This document shows positions 33,697 through 41,642 of a stretch of 64,000 nt of DNA, one piece after another (the stretch's first letter is position 1; each line of letters begins with the position of its first letter). The notes beneath the pieces are model-generated. The model did not search any database. It was not told the DNA's origin and saw only the letters and a list, made by a program, of their open reading frames with translations. The stretch covers positions 1 to 64,000 of the forward strand of contig JBEKHH010000010.1 of assembly GCA_050012375.1 (NCBI GenBank). The letters run 5' to 3'. Source of the DNA: PALSA-1353 sp050012375. GTDB lineage: Bacteria > Planctomycetota > Phycisphaerae > Tepidisphaerales > Tepidisphaeraceae. A program made the position numbers and the translations under genes.

Positions 33697-35331
33697 TCAG
33701 TTCGGCGGCGACAGAGATTTTCCAGTGATCATCGGTTCGGCGCGAAGGCCGGGGAATTCGTCGGCGGGATATTTGAAGATTGGTCGCAAGTCCGCCATCT
33801 TTGTAGATGGTGGCGGATAAGTGAAGATGCCCCTTGCGTCAATGCAGGCAGTACCCCCCCTAATCGGTGCGAATGTACCAAGCACAGAAAACATGGCGCT
33901 ACCGGAGCCAGACGTCACTTGGAGCACGGGCGATCCCTTTTCATTCACAAATTCAACGGCTCGGTAATCCTGATTCCAATCCCACCCGTCTGGGAACTCC
34001 ACAATCTGGTTATCGCTGACGAATGCCTTATTGCGGCCGTCCGTAATTACGGCATCAATGAATGCTGCATTTTTCAGCAGGCGCATCCGAAACACGCCAA
34101 ACATATCCGTGGGCGGCATGTTCCCATCTTTGTCGATATAGATGGTTTGGCCATTGGTTCCGAGCGAAACCAAAGCATCCTTGATTTCAATGCGTTGCTG
34201 CGGAGCAGACGCAAACATAAGGTCGCGAGCTTCTATCGCCTGCCTCAACTGCGGCCGAAAAAAACGCGTTTGGAGTGGAATGTTAGCGAGAGTAACGCCG
34301 AGTGCATCCCGGTTGATGCGCACGGTCTGAATATTGGTATCCAAAACCTTATCCTTATATCCAAGGTCTATTGGGTAGCACCATTCGTGGTTCAGGTTAT
34401 CTGCGATCCGTATTTGAAGTTTGTTCGTATAAGCCTCTTTTGGACCGCTGGTGAATATCCAACCCTGGATCATTTCTCCTGCGCCTATTGGTTTTTTGTT
34501 GGCGGCCGAATCAAAGCTGCCCTCACCAAGGCTCAATTTGTTCCCTACGAATCGTTCTGTCATGGCGTAAAGCGTTCCGATGTCGGGATACCAGAGGGAC
34601 GGCATCGTTTCCCATTTTCCAGATTTGCACAAGGATTCCACCGAGTAACCCTGCAATGTGATGGGCGTGTCTCCTCTATTCGTACAATGCAAATAAAGCG
34701 CGGCAAACACTGTGTGGGCAGAAAGATTTTCGGACGGACCAGAGACAACCACATACATGGCCGGGCCGAAAATCGGAGGCAAAATTGTCGGTCCCGATTT
34801 GAAATAAAGGTTGGGTGGAACGGACGGTGGTACCGCCGCTTCGATATTGCTTGGCGCTTTCGCGGAAGAATCCCCATGAATGGCGTGATACCAAGAAACG
34901 CCAGCGGATATGCAGGCGAGCACTGCTGCAACGGAAATCGCTATTGGAATAACGTATTTCAGTCTCGAATCGGCGGAAAACGATGGCATGGAGCCTCCAG
35001 AATACGCAACGGTGGCAGCGCATCCAAGAAATATCATCAGCAAAAAAGCCACCCAAAGGGCAGTCGGCCATCCCCTCCCAAAGGGAATCGTACAGATCAG
35101 AAATATGGATGCGCCCGCCCATAGAACAAGTGACGGTATGCACCCATATTTGAATAAAGGATCATTAAAATGTTCACCAAAGTTGCCAATGATAGACCAC
35201 CACAAATAGAACAGCCCAGCAAGGGAAAGGCCCATTATCCAACCAACGAAATTCCACTCCTCGCTGGCGTGGTACTTACCCTTGTGTTGGGTATTGTCGT
35301 TGGGTGGTGCCTCTGCTTTCTGTTCGTGCAT
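33697..35331 (-). CDS. Unknown 544-aa membrane protein in the A+T-rich island
   Basis: ATG 35331 starts a protein with an acidic, polar N-terminus and four hydrophobic helices at roughly 28-50, 60-80, 86-107 and 123-145. A soluble C-terminal part of about 390 residues follows with mixed beta content. No family is recognised. Base composition is clearly lower in G+C than the flanking genes, which points to recent acquisition along with the terminase-like gene and the RHH gene. The last gene of the minus-strand group starts at 35582. Confidence 0.6.
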   Translation of the reverse strand: MHEQKAEAPPNDNTQHKGKYHASEEWNFVGWIMGLSLAGLFYLWWSIIGNFGEHFNDPLFKYGCIPSLVLWAGASIFLICTIPFGRGWPTALWVAFLLMIFLGCAATVAYSGGSMPSFSADSRLKYVIPIAISVAAVLACISAGVSWYHAIHGDSSAKAPSNIEAAVPPSVPPNLYFKSGPTILPPIFGPAMYVVVSGPSENLSAHTVFAALYLHCTNRGDTPITLQGYSVESLCKSGKWETMPSLWYPDIGTLYAMTERFVGNKLSLGEGSFDSAANKKPIGAGEMIQGWIFTSGPKEAYTNKLQIRIADNLNHEWCYPIDLGYKDKVLDTNIQTVRINRDALGVTLANIPLQTRFFRPQLRQAIEARDLMFASAPQQRIEIKDALVSLGTNGQTIYIDKDGNMPPTDMFGVFRMRLLKNAAFIDAVITDGRNKAFVSDNQIVEFPDGWDWNQDYRAVEFVNEKGSPVLQVTSGSGSAMFSVLGTFAPIRGGTACIDARGIFTYPPPSTKMADLRPIFKYPADEFPGLRAEPMITGKSLSPPN

Positions 35332-35360
35332 GTTGGGATGAGCAAATAAGGTTGCAGGGC

Positions 35361-35582
35361 TTATGCCGGTAACCGATCCAAAAATGCAACAGGCATATCT
35401 GCATCTTGCAATTCTTTCCGCGCCGCACGACGTAAGCGCTCGCGCACCCAGACGGAGACAGCCATTCCGGCCAAGGTCGCCGCGTCCCGGAAAGCTTGTT
35501 TCTCGGCCGCATCTAAACGCAATTCGAGATATTCCTCTTTATTCGTACCCTTTGGATTTTTTGGTCGTCCTGGTTTTGCCAT
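35361..35582 (-). CDS. Ribbon-helix-helix (CopG/Arc-like) DNA-binding protein
   Basis: The 73-residue protein (MAKPGRPKNPKGTNKEEY) has a basic disordered start, then YLELRLDAAEKQAFRDAATLAGMAVSVWVRERLRRAA in ribbon, helix, helix order. This fits RHH regulators and mobilisation or antitoxin proteins: a short strand with alternating hydrophobic residues, then 'EK-x-A-F-x-x-A-A' and 'S-x-W-x-R-x-x-L'. It probably represses its own and the divergent promoter, because three CGTACA-type half-sites lie just upstream. No toxin gene of typical size is adjacent. Confidence 0.7.
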   Translation of the reverse strand: MAKPGRPKNPKGTNKEEYLELRLDAAEKQAFRDAATLAGMAVSVWVRERLRRAARKELQDADMPVAFLDRLPA

Positions 35583-35592
35583 GGTTAAATAG

Positions 35593-35658
35593 TGTACGGA
35601 TAAAAATCGTACAAATCAAGAAGAATGTTCTTGACTGTCCGGAAGTAGTCCGTACAAT
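35593..35658. promoter_or_regulatory. Divergent control region: TGTACG dyad plus TTGACT/TACAAT promoter
   Basis: TGTACG at 35593-35598 faces CGTACA at 35608-35613, and a third CGTACA lies at 35651-35656 inside the -10 element. The plus-strand promoter TTGACT (35631-35636), 16 bp, TACAAT (35653-35658) would start RNA at about 35665, one base from the GTG at 35666. RHH binding to these sites would cover both the 35582 gene's promoter and this one. Confidence 0.6.
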
Positions 35659-35665
35659 AATTGGC

Positions 35666-35839
35666 GTGGAAAACACACTAAAAGTTACCGATGGGATTAC
35701 AGAGGGAATCGAAGCCCACAAGCTACGGGGCCTTGAAATCGCCGCACTAGCCAAGATCGAAAAGAACAAGGGTATCTGGCTTGTCGCATTCCTGATGCGA
35801 TCAGACCTGCGGCTGTGGCCTTGCTCCTTGTGCAAATGA
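35666..35839 (+). CDS. Possible leaderless small ORF, 57 aa, resembling a truncated transposase start
   Basis: GTG 35666 falls at the predicted transcription start, so the message would be leaderless. The translation (ENTLKVTDGITEGIEAHKLRG, split here) includes RGLEIAALAKIEKNKGIWLV. As I recall, that resembles the start of SWIM-domain-containing transposases of planctomycetes ('GLxIAxxxKI...WLVPSQ'). After WLV the similarity is lost, and the frame ends in LWPCSLCK. It is therefore either a short gene or a transposase fragment that kept a good promoter. Confidence in a functional protein is low. Confidence 0.35.
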   Translation: MENTLKVTDGITEGIEAHKLRGLEIAALAKIEKNKGIWLVAFLMRSDLRLWPCSLCK

Positions 35840-35875
35840 TCGCTGGAATCAGGCTGCGGAAAGGAATGACGGGCG

Positions 35876-36631
35876 ATGCTCGACAAACGAAAACTTGGGG
35901 TGTTGGCGGCGATTCTGCTGTTTTTGATCACCGCGGGGGCTGCATTTGTCGTCATTAAATCTTATGTGTGGTCGGGCGAGCCGGCGGATTTGCCCGCCGC
36001 GCCGTCGAATTCCGCGGCTGTTCCGGCGACCGAGCCGCAACCCTATGTGATGCCGGATTTTTCTAAGCTTAAGCCGCGGTTCACCAGTGCGGATTTTCGG
36101 CGTGACGCCGTCATCATGAATAACCCGCATGGCAAGATTGCTTCCAAGGCGGGTGTTTATTCCATTGAATCTTCGCCCGGAACGTTTTGGGTGTGGAACC
36201 GGCCCTGGGGAAACATGTACTCGGACTTCGCGTGTGAAGTGGTCGGGAGGGTCGCATCCGGCGCGGAAGGGGCATGGTCGTTGTACCTGACGAGCCAACG
36301 CACCCCGCATCAGGGAATTTGTATCACGCTTCACGGGGATGGAACGCTCGAGATCGGGCAGAATCCTTTTGCCGATCAAAATATTGTCGAAACCCATGTC
36401 CCGCCGTTCAGTCATTCGGCGATCAAACTGGGAACGGAGTTCAACCGGCTGCTGATCGTTTTGCGGGGCCAGGAGCTTACCGTCTTGGTCAACGGTGTTT
36501 CGGTTTGTGAGCCGCTTCAGATTCAGGAGCACGTTCTGCCGGGCGTTCTGGCATTGTCGGGGTCCGCGGGCCCGGATGGACCCACCCGCGTTGAGTTCAC
36601 GAGTTGCACCGTCTGGCGCGCGGGAAACTAA
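35876..36631 (+). CDS. Membrane-anchored protein with concanavalin-like (DUF1080/LamG-type) domain
   Basis: ATG 35876 starts a 251-residue protein with one helix at about 9-30 (VLAAILLFLITAGAAFVVI), then an Ala/Pro-rich linker. From residue 65 onward a beta-sandwich pattern follows: DFACEVVGRVASGAEGAWSLYL, LHGDGTLEIGQNPF, LLIVLRGQELTVLVNGVSV and a final VEFTSCTVWR strand. This is the jelly-roll pattern of DUF1080 or LamG domains that bind carbohydrate. A function outside the cell is likely. It is followed by a UUCG-hairpin repeat that begins at its stop codon. Confidence 0.65.
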   Translation: MLDKRKLGVLAAILLFLITAGAAFVVIKSYVWSGEPADLPAAPSNSAAVPATEPQPYVMPDFSKLKPRFTSADFRRDAVIMNNPHGKIASKAGVYSIESSPGTFWVWNRPWGNMYSDFACEVVGRVASGAEGAWSLYLTSQRTPHQGICITLHGDGTLEIGQNPFADQNIVETHVPPFSHSAIKLGTEFNRLLIVLRGQELTVLVNGVSVCEPLQIQEHVLPGVLALSGSAGPDGPTRVEFTSCTVWRAGN

Positions 36632-36643
36632 ATGGGGGACAAG

Positions 36644-36725
36644 CGATTCCGGGACATCGGCGTAACCCGCGGTGCTTCGCACCGCCGCTAAATATGTTTG
36701 AATTGTCCCTGAATCACGGTTCCCC
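36644..36725. repeat. UUCG-hairpin repeat family, copy A
   Basis: The core is GCGGTGC-TTC-GCACCGC, flanked by GATTCCGGGACA on the left and TGTCCCTGAATC on the right. The flanks also pair with each other, with one mismatch. A copy with nearly the same sequence is at 49676-49755. Both start a few bases after the CTAAATGGG that contains the stop codon of the upstream gene. Probably a REP/MITE-like element that may also act as a transcription terminator or mRNA stabiliser. Confidence 0.65.
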
Positions 36726-36782
36726 ATTTTGGGCCGTTTCCAGTCAGGTTCGCGCTCCTGAGTATTGGGGGTGAGGTTGGTT

Positions 36783-37910
36783 TCAGCGGCCAGGGATTGA
36801 TTCGGTGGCTTGGGGGTTCGACGGGTGCAGGTCATTGAGGTAATCGATGAGGGCGCGGAGTCGGCCGTGATCGCGGCGATTGAAGGGGAAGGCCAGGCGG
36901 GGGAGTTCGGCGAGGGCGGGTTCGTCGCGCTCAACGGGCAGGGCGGCGGTGGCGCGGAATGCGCCGCCGTCGCGAAGATCGGAAAATTGAGATTCGATTT
37001 CCGCGATTTCGGATTTGGTCGGGGGATGATGCAGGCGGATGACCATTTCTTCACGCGTGTGCCGAAGGCTGTGAAAGTTGCTGTAGAAATGGCGGATTTC
37101 GTTGACGGCGTCGTCGATGCTGTCGGTGATTTTGTAGAGGCGGAGGTCGGATTCGTCGACCAGGCCGCGCGAGACGAGTTGGTCCTGGACGTAGGCTTGC
37201 CACTGTTTCCAATAATCTCCGCCGGGGCTGTCGATGAAGACGATGGGCAGGGGGACGGATTTGCCGGTCTGCACGAGAGTGAGGACTTCAAAGCCTTCGT
37301 CCATGGTTCCAAATCCGCCGGGGAAGAGAGCGATGGCGTGGCTGGAGCGGACGAACATGAGCTTGCGCATGAAGAAGTATTTGAAATTGACGAGTTTTTT
37401 GTCGTTGGCGATGATTTTGTTGGTCTTCTGCTCGAAGGGGAGCCGGATGGCCAGACCAAAGCTGGGCTCCGGCCCCGCTCCGCCGTGACCGGCGGCCATG
37501 ATGCCGCCGCCGGCGCCGGTGATGACCATCCATCCGGCGGCGGCCATTTTTTTGGCGAATTCGGCGGCACGGCGATAGTCCAGATGGGTTTCGGGGGTTC
37601 GGGCGCTGCCGAAGATGCTGACCTTTCGCACATCGCGGTAGGGGGCAAAGATTTTCAGGGCGTAGCGGAGTTCCTTGAAGGCCGTGTTGATGAGCTTGAT
37701 GTCGCCGCGGTTGGTTTGATCGCGGAGAAGCTTCATGGCGTTGTCGATGATTTCGCTGACCATGTCGCCATCGGGGATGTCGCGGAGCTGCTCGATGAGC
37801 TGCTGGGCGAGATGGTGAACGGGGGCGAGATCGGCGTGGCTCACGATAAGGGGCGGCTCGGTGGTCTCCTGGGATTCCTCTGAATTGTCGCTTGTCTCCC
37901 GCTGGTTCAT
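36783..37910 (-). CDS. LOG-family protein (TIGR00730-type, putative cytokinin-riboside 5'-phosphate phosphoribohydrolase fold)
   Basis: The start is ATG 37910 (MNQRETSDNSEES); the frame extends another 20 codons. After a Glu/Ser-rich N-terminus and a helical segment (about 40-90), the Rossmann-like core begins with VRKVSIFGSART. It contains ITGAGGGIMAAGHGGA and the diagnostic PGGFGTMDEGFE (canonical PGGxGTxxE). LOG enzymes cleave nucleoside 5'-monophosphates. The first motif here has GIMAAGHGGA where PGxMEAxxRGA is usual, as in longer bacterial relatives. The C-terminal 90 residues (SEIAEIESQFSDLRDGGAF) are an added helical region. It is a single gene. Confidence 0.82.
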   Translation of the reverse strand: MNQRETSDNSEESQETTEPPLIVSHADLAPVHHLAQQLIEQLRDIPDGDMVSEIIDNAMKLLRDQTNRGDIKLINTAFKELRYALKIFAPYRDVRKVSIFGSARTPETHLDYRRAAEFAKKMAAAGWMVITGAGGGIMAAGHGGAGPEPSFGLAIRLPFEQKTNKIIANDKKLVNFKYFFMRKLMFVRSSHAIALFPGGFGTMDEGFEVLTLVQTGKSVPLPIVFIDSPGGDYWKQWQAYVQDQLVSRGLVDESDLRLYKITDSIDDAVNEIRHFYSNFHSLRHTREEMVIRLHHPPTKSEIAEIESQFSDLRDGGAFRATAALPVERDEPALAELPRLAFPFNRRDHGRLRALIDYLNDLHPSNPQATESIPGR

Positions 37911-38144
37911 GGGTCGTGCCTCGTGCGCGTTGGGTTCAAATATTCCGGCGAACAAACCGGGGAAGGGCATTATGCCGCTGGTTGACGGTGGAGTACAGCG
38001 GAGGGCGCGGGGTGTTGAACTTTGGACTGGGGGCGCTGTGGTTTTGCGTGCTGGAGACTATGCTAGGATCGATGCGTTTGCGGCGGCCAGCGGGCTGATG
38101 GCGGATGTGCCGGAGGTGAATCTCGCGGTTTGGTGTTTGCGGAA

Positions 38145-38171
38145 GCGCTCCCCTTCGGGTCGCGGCTAAAC
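38145..38171 (+). repeat. 27-bp dispersed repeat, copy 1 (GCGCTCCCCTTCGGG core)
   Basis: The identical 27-bp sequence occurs at 38145, 43645 and 52031. It contains CCCCTTCGGG, able to form a UUCG-capped hairpin, followed by GCGGCTAAAC, where TAA can serve as a stop codon. This copy is intergenic, between the LOG gene and galM. Confidence 0.75.
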
Positions 38172-38208
38172 TCGTGGCGGCGGGATTCGGATTTGGCGGG
38201 AGAAACAT

Positions 38209-39345
38209 ATGGTGAACCGGCTGATTGTGGGAATTGGTTTGATTGCGAGCGTGCTGGCCGGGGCGGCGGCGGCGGGGCCTGTGGAACGAAAACATTTTGG
38301 CCAGACGCAGGAGGGGTGGCCGGTCGATCAGTTCATCCTGACCAATCGCAATGGGGCTTCGGTTCGGATCATTGATTACGGGGCAATCGTTACCAATCTT
38401 TTTGTGCCGGATAAGAACGGGAATATGGGGGATGTGGTTCTCGGGTTCGATGAGGTCAAACAATATGAAGAGATTGGCCCGTTCATCGGGTGCATCGCGG
38501 GGAGGTACGCCAATCGAATTGCCAACGGCACGTTCACGATCGATGGGACGAGTTATGCGGTGACGCTCAATCAGGGGATGAATTGTCTGCACGGGGGTTT
38601 CAAGGGTTTGGCGAAGAGGATGTGGGAGGGGGACGGGGGCGTTACGCCGGATGGGCCGACGGTTCGATTTACGATTCTCGATCGTGATGGTCAGGAGGGT
38701 TTTCCGGGGAATGTGAATGTGACGGTGTTGTACACGCTGACGAATAATAATTCGCTGAAGGTTCAGTATTATGCCGCGACGGACAAGGCTACGCCGATCA
38801 ATCTGACGCACCACAGCTATTTTAATTTGAGCGGGAAGAGCAGCGGGGACGTGCTGGGTTATGTGGCCAGGATTCATGCGGATCATTATTTGCCGGTGGA
38901 TGAGGGGCTGATTCCCACCGGGGAGATCGCGGCGGTTCAGGGGACGCCGTTTGATTTCACCAAGGCGAAGCTGATTGGGCGGGACATCAAGTCTCTGCCG
39001 GCTCCGTTCAGTGGATACGATCACACGATGGTGCTGGATAATCCGAAGGCGAGTCTGGTGGAGGCGGCGGAGGTGTACGATCCGGATTCGGGCCGGCTGG
39101 TTGAATGCTGGACGACCGAGCCGGCGGTGCATTTTTTCACCGGGAATAATTTGAAGGGACTGATTGGAAGGGGCGGCGTGGCGTATCAGCCCTATATGGC
39201 GTTTTGCCTGGAAACGCAGCATTTTCCCGATTCGCCGAACCACGCGAATTTTCCGAACACCATACTTCGTCCCGGGCATGTTTACCGGCAGGTGACGGAA
39301 TTTCGTTTTTCCGTGCCGCTGACGCCGCTGCAACCGGAGCAATAA
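38209..39345 (+). CDS. galM: Galactose mutarotase (aldose 1-epimerase), secreted
   Basis: Starting at ATG 38209, the 378-residue protein opens with a hydrophobic signal-like segment (LIVGIGLIASVLAGAAAAG), so it is likely exported. The catalytic fold has family landmarks: GAIVTNLFVPDKNGN, YANRIANGTFTIDG, the LHGG His, THHSYFNLSG (catalytic His), and GYDHTMVL, with FCLETQHFPDSPNH containing the catalytic Glu. It interconverts alpha and beta anomers of galactose or glucose. The downstream gene starts at the base after its stop, so they form an operon that may handle extracytoplasmic sugar. Confidence 0.9.
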   Translation: MVNRLIVGIGLIASVLAGAAAAGPVERKHFGQTQEGWPVDQFILTNRNGASVRIIDYGAIVTNLFVPDKNGNMGDVVLGFDEVKQYEEIGPFIGCIAGRYANRIANGTFTIDGTSYAVTLNQGMNCLHGGFKGLAKRMWEGDGGVTPDGPTVRFTILDRDGQEGFPGNVNVTVLYTLTNNNSLKVQYYAATDKATPINLTHHSYFNLSGKSSGDVLGYVARIHADHYLPVDEGLIPTGEIAAVQGTPFDFTKAKLIGRDIKSLPAPFSGYDHTMVLDNPKASLVEAAEVYDPDSGRLVECWTTEPAVHFFTGNNLKGLIGRGGVAYQPYMAFCLETQHFPDSPNHANFPNTILRPGHVYRQVTEFRFSVPLTPLQPEQ

Positions 39346-40194
39346 ATGAGATTCTGGCCGGGCATAATTGTTGTTCTGAGCGTGTGCGGCGCGAGCGTGG
39401 CGCAGCCGGCTGCTTCGAGCGGGGCCGATGCGGACATCGGACGAGGGAAGATCGTCGGGCTGGACTATTTCTTCAATCATCAGGTGAAGGATGGCGTGCA
39501 GTTCCATTATGTCTGGGACGACGTCAAGAACTCGGGGTACTCGAAATTCGGAAAGGTTTGGGAGCAGTACGGCGCCGGTCTTGCCAAATTGGCCGAGGCG
39601 CCGACGCCCAAAGACCTCGAGCGGTTTTCGGTTTACATCATAGTCAATCCGAGCACCCAGAAGAACGCGGCGGACCATAAGCCGAATTACATTCAGCCGG
39701 CTGACAGCGACGTCATCGCGGGATGGGTGAACGACGGCGGGGTGCTGGCGCTTTTCGCCAATGACAAGAATAACTGCGAGTTCGAACATCTCAATGAACT
39801 GGCGGGGCGGTTTGGGATTCAGTTTAACGGCGATTTGCGCAATACCGTGCCGACGCATCGGGACATGGCTCGCGGGACGTTCAGCGGATTTCCGGATCAT
39901 CCGCTGTTTGCGGATGTGAAGCTGATTTTCCTGAAGGAGATTTCGACGCTGAGCGTGCGTGAGCCGGCTCGGCCGCTGTTGATTGCGGACAAGCAGGAGG
40001 GGGCGGGGAAGGACATCATCATGGCGACGGCGCATTACGGAAAAGGGCTGGTGTTTGCGGTGGGGGATCCGTGGTTTTACAACGAGTACATTGACGTGAA
40101 GACGCCGGAGCTACCGATCGAAAATCGAAAGGCGGCGGAGAATCTGGCGCGGTGGCTGCTGGGGGCGGCATCAGCGCCGGCCGGCGGGCGGTAG
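39346..40194 (+). CDS. Exported DUF4350/GATase-like protein
   Basis: The ATG directly follows the galM stop codon. The 282-residue product has a signal peptide (IIVVLSVCGASVAQ). The body resembles the glutamine-amidotransferase-like fold seen in DUF4350 and in the C-terminal regions of family 88/105 glycoside hydrolase proteins: FSVYIIVNPSTQ, WVNDGGVLALFANDKNN, GRFGIQFNGDL and YGKGLVFAVGDPWFYNEYI. It probably has no amidotransferase chemistry, as no Cys-His-Glu triad is visible. Linkage to galM suggests a role in carbohydrate breakdown. Confidence 0.7.
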   Translation: MRFWPGIIVVLSVCGASVAQPAASSGADADIGRGKIVGLDYFFNHQVKDGVQFHYVWDDVKNSGYSKFGKVWEQYGAGLAKLAEAPTPKDLERFSVYIIVNPSTQKNAADHKPNYIQPADSDVIAGWVNDGGVLALFANDKNNCEFEHLNELAGRFGIQFNGDLRNTVPTHRDMARGTFSGFPDHPLFADVKLIFLKEISTLSVREPARPLLIADKQEGAGKDIIMATAHYGKGLVFAVGDPWFYNEYIDVKTPELPIENRKAAENLARWLLGAASAPAGGR

Positions 40195-40245
40195 TGAAGT
40201 GAGTAATGGGGCTTATGACCCCTTTCGATCCCGGAGCTAGGAAGA

Positions 40246-40320
40246 CCACCGCGAAGCCGCGAAGAGCGCGAAGATAGCCGCGAAGAAATACCAAGAAAAA
40301 TTGGACCGCGAAGACGCCGA
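40246..40320. repeat. GAAGACGCG-type repeat, single arm
   Basis: The run accGCGAAGccGCGAAGagcGCGAAGatagccGCGAAG is the same kind of arm as in the hairpins at 58889-58996 and 60064-60173, but no matching second arm is present. It is intergenic and may be a decayed or half copy. With the transposase remnant at 40393-40515, it is all that the 304-bp gap 40195-40498 holds. Confidence 0.6.
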
Positions 40321-40392
40321 GACGCGGCGGTGAAAAGTTCGGACGTATCTTGGAAAAATCCGGGGATTCTTTAGAATATTTTTTCGGGCGTC

Positions 40393-40515
40393 GAACGGAT
40401 TCACCGGACGCTGTGCGTTACGCCCGCCATGCAAGCGTGGATGACCGATCAGGTTTGGGAGATTGCGGAGTTAGTTGGCTTGCTCAACCAATCGCCAGCT
40501 ATGGGCTCGTCTTGA
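40393..40515 (+). pseudogene. IS1-type transposase C-terminus, remnant 1
   Basis: Translation from 40396 gives RIHRTLCVTPAMQAWMTDQV, then WEIAELVGLL, ending at TGA 40513-40515. This is the end of IS1-like transposases as I recall them ('RIHKTLRVTPAMAAG...WEIEELVALL'). Nothing upstream continues it. It overlaps the 3' end of the minus-strand Ig-like gene by 17 bp and mirrors a second remnant on the other side of that gene. Confidence 0.6.
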
Positions 40516-40909
40516 ATATCAGCAGATAGGGTACCGCCGAATGACCTGTGGCATCTTTAAAGTTGCCGAAGTTATTGCTGTTTAACCAAATCGCATACGT
40601 CTTGCCGGGCTTGAGTTTCACGGGAAGAACGCAAGTGCGCTTGTCGTTGAGGTAATGCGGCCTTCCCGTCGTATCAGGAAACGTATCCTGACCCCAAGTG
40701 GACCACGACCAGCTTCGGTCCATCATGTCTTTGCTGTAGGTGACCTTGATCTCAGCCAGGCCAGGATCGACACCATCGGTCCCAGATTCGGGGACGGCCC
40801 GAACAACGACGGGCGGGGCGGTGGCCAGGCTGACAACCTCATCGGATTTAGCGCTGCCCATCAAGCCGAGCAGAGCGACGATCAATAGACAGTTGTGAAT
40901 TTTCACCAT
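40499..40909 (-). CDS. Exported protein with SbsA-type Ig-like domain
   Basis: ATG 40909 (MVKIHNCLLIVALLGLMGSAKS) gives 136 residues; the longer frame to 41008 runs into the transposase remnant region. A signal peptide is followed by PPVVVRAVPESGTDGVDPGLAEIKVTYSKDM, in the pattern of SbsA Ig-like domains ('P-x-V-x-x-x-P-x-x-G...D-P-x-x-x-I-x-V-x-F-S'). A later strand pair contains LKPGKTYAIWLN. It is probably a small surface-associated protein. It is flanked on both sides by transposase fragments. Confidence 0.7.
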   Translation of the reverse strand: MVKIHNCLLIVALLGLMGSAKSDEVVSLATAPPVVVRAVPESGTDGVDPGLAEIKVTYSKDMMDRSWSWSTWGQDTFPDTTGRPHYLNDKRTCVLPVKLKPGKTYAIWLNSNNFGNFKDATGHSAVPYLLIFKTSP

Positions 40910-41022
40910 GGCTGCTCCCAAAAGTTGAAACGAACGGCTTGCGTTCCCACAACGCAGGGTGCGAATCGTCGAACCCTCCCCATCATACCAATCCCGGATT
41001 GATTTCAAAAAAGACCGAACCG

Positions 41023-41198
41023 ACCCGTCTACCCAAATTCTTTTCGGAGAAGGCGGAGAATCACGGTCACGATGTCGCCATGCAGCTCATCCACTACAAC
41101 CACTGCCGGATTCACCAGACGACCCGCGTAACGCCGGCGATGGCCGCTGTACCGATCATGTTTGGGAGATTGAGGAATTGGTGGCGTTGCTGGATTAG
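41023..41198 (+). pseudogene. IS1-type transposase C-terminus, remnant 2 (frameshifted)
   Basis: In one frame 41023-41148 encodes TRLPKFFSEKAENHGHD, then HYNHCRIHQTTRVTPAMAA. In another frame 41151-41198 encodes TDHVWEIEELVALLD followed by TAG. A small deletion joins the two frames near 41149. No start or N-terminal half is left. Same family and same orientation as the remnant at 40393. Confidence 0.7.
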
Positions 41199-41642
41199 TC
41201 AGGATGCCGATCGGTGATTGACGGCTGCGCGTATGCGATCCATTAATTCGCGATCACGTGCTTGGTCAAACGGCACATTCTCGTTGTTATATACCCATGG
41301 ACCATTTTGACGTGTCTGATCTGGCTCGTCGGAATAACGGGGATGAATATGCGCGTGCAAGGCCCGATCACAATTTCCCAGGATCATATAGTTAATCAAT
41401 TTCGCGCCGGTTACTTCTAAAAGCGCATCTCCGATCAGCACCATGTCCCGAAGAAAGTTATGCCGGGCAACCGCCGGCAGATCGTTGATGTCGATCACAA
41501 CCGGATCAGAGAGTAGCAGGCTATACCCGCGCAATCGCTGATTATCACCGAGTACGAGCCAGCCCGATGACATACGCAGTATGGCCGTGGGATTGGTCCC
41601 TTCGGTTGCTGACCGGACGCGCTCGTGGATAAGGGTTTGCAT
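41199..41642 (-). CDS. HIT-family protein
   Basis: The 147-residue protein (MQTLIHERVRSATEG) has the histidine-triad signature HAHIHPRY near residue 95 and the preceding strand-helix segment RGYSLLLSDPVVIDINDLP. HIT proteins hydrolyse or transfer nucleotides (Ap4A hydrolases, phosphoramidases, transferases). The triad reads H-x-H-x-H. The flanking residues GNCDRALHAHIHP differ from the classic Hint 'QxVxHxHxH', so the substrate is open. The stop lies immediately beside the remnant transposase, and rplU follows divergently. Confidence 0.82.
   Translation of the reverse strand: MQTLIHERVRSATEGTNPTAILRMSSGWLVLGDNQRLRGYSLLLSDPVVIDINDLPAVARHNFLRDMVLIGDALLEVTGAKLINYMILGNCDRALHAHIHPRYSDEPDQTRQNGPWVYNNENVPFDQARDRELMDRIRAAVNHRSAS

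Noticed and set aside
35849..37648. 599-codon minus-strand open frame
   Set aside because: Overlaps the LOG gene in another frame and the plus-strand concanavalin-like gene; low-complexity Ser/Pro content and no domain.
37936..40035. 699-codon minus-strand open frame
   Set aside because: Fully antisense to galM and its operon partner; the translation is His/Arg/Pro-rich noise from high-G+C DNA.
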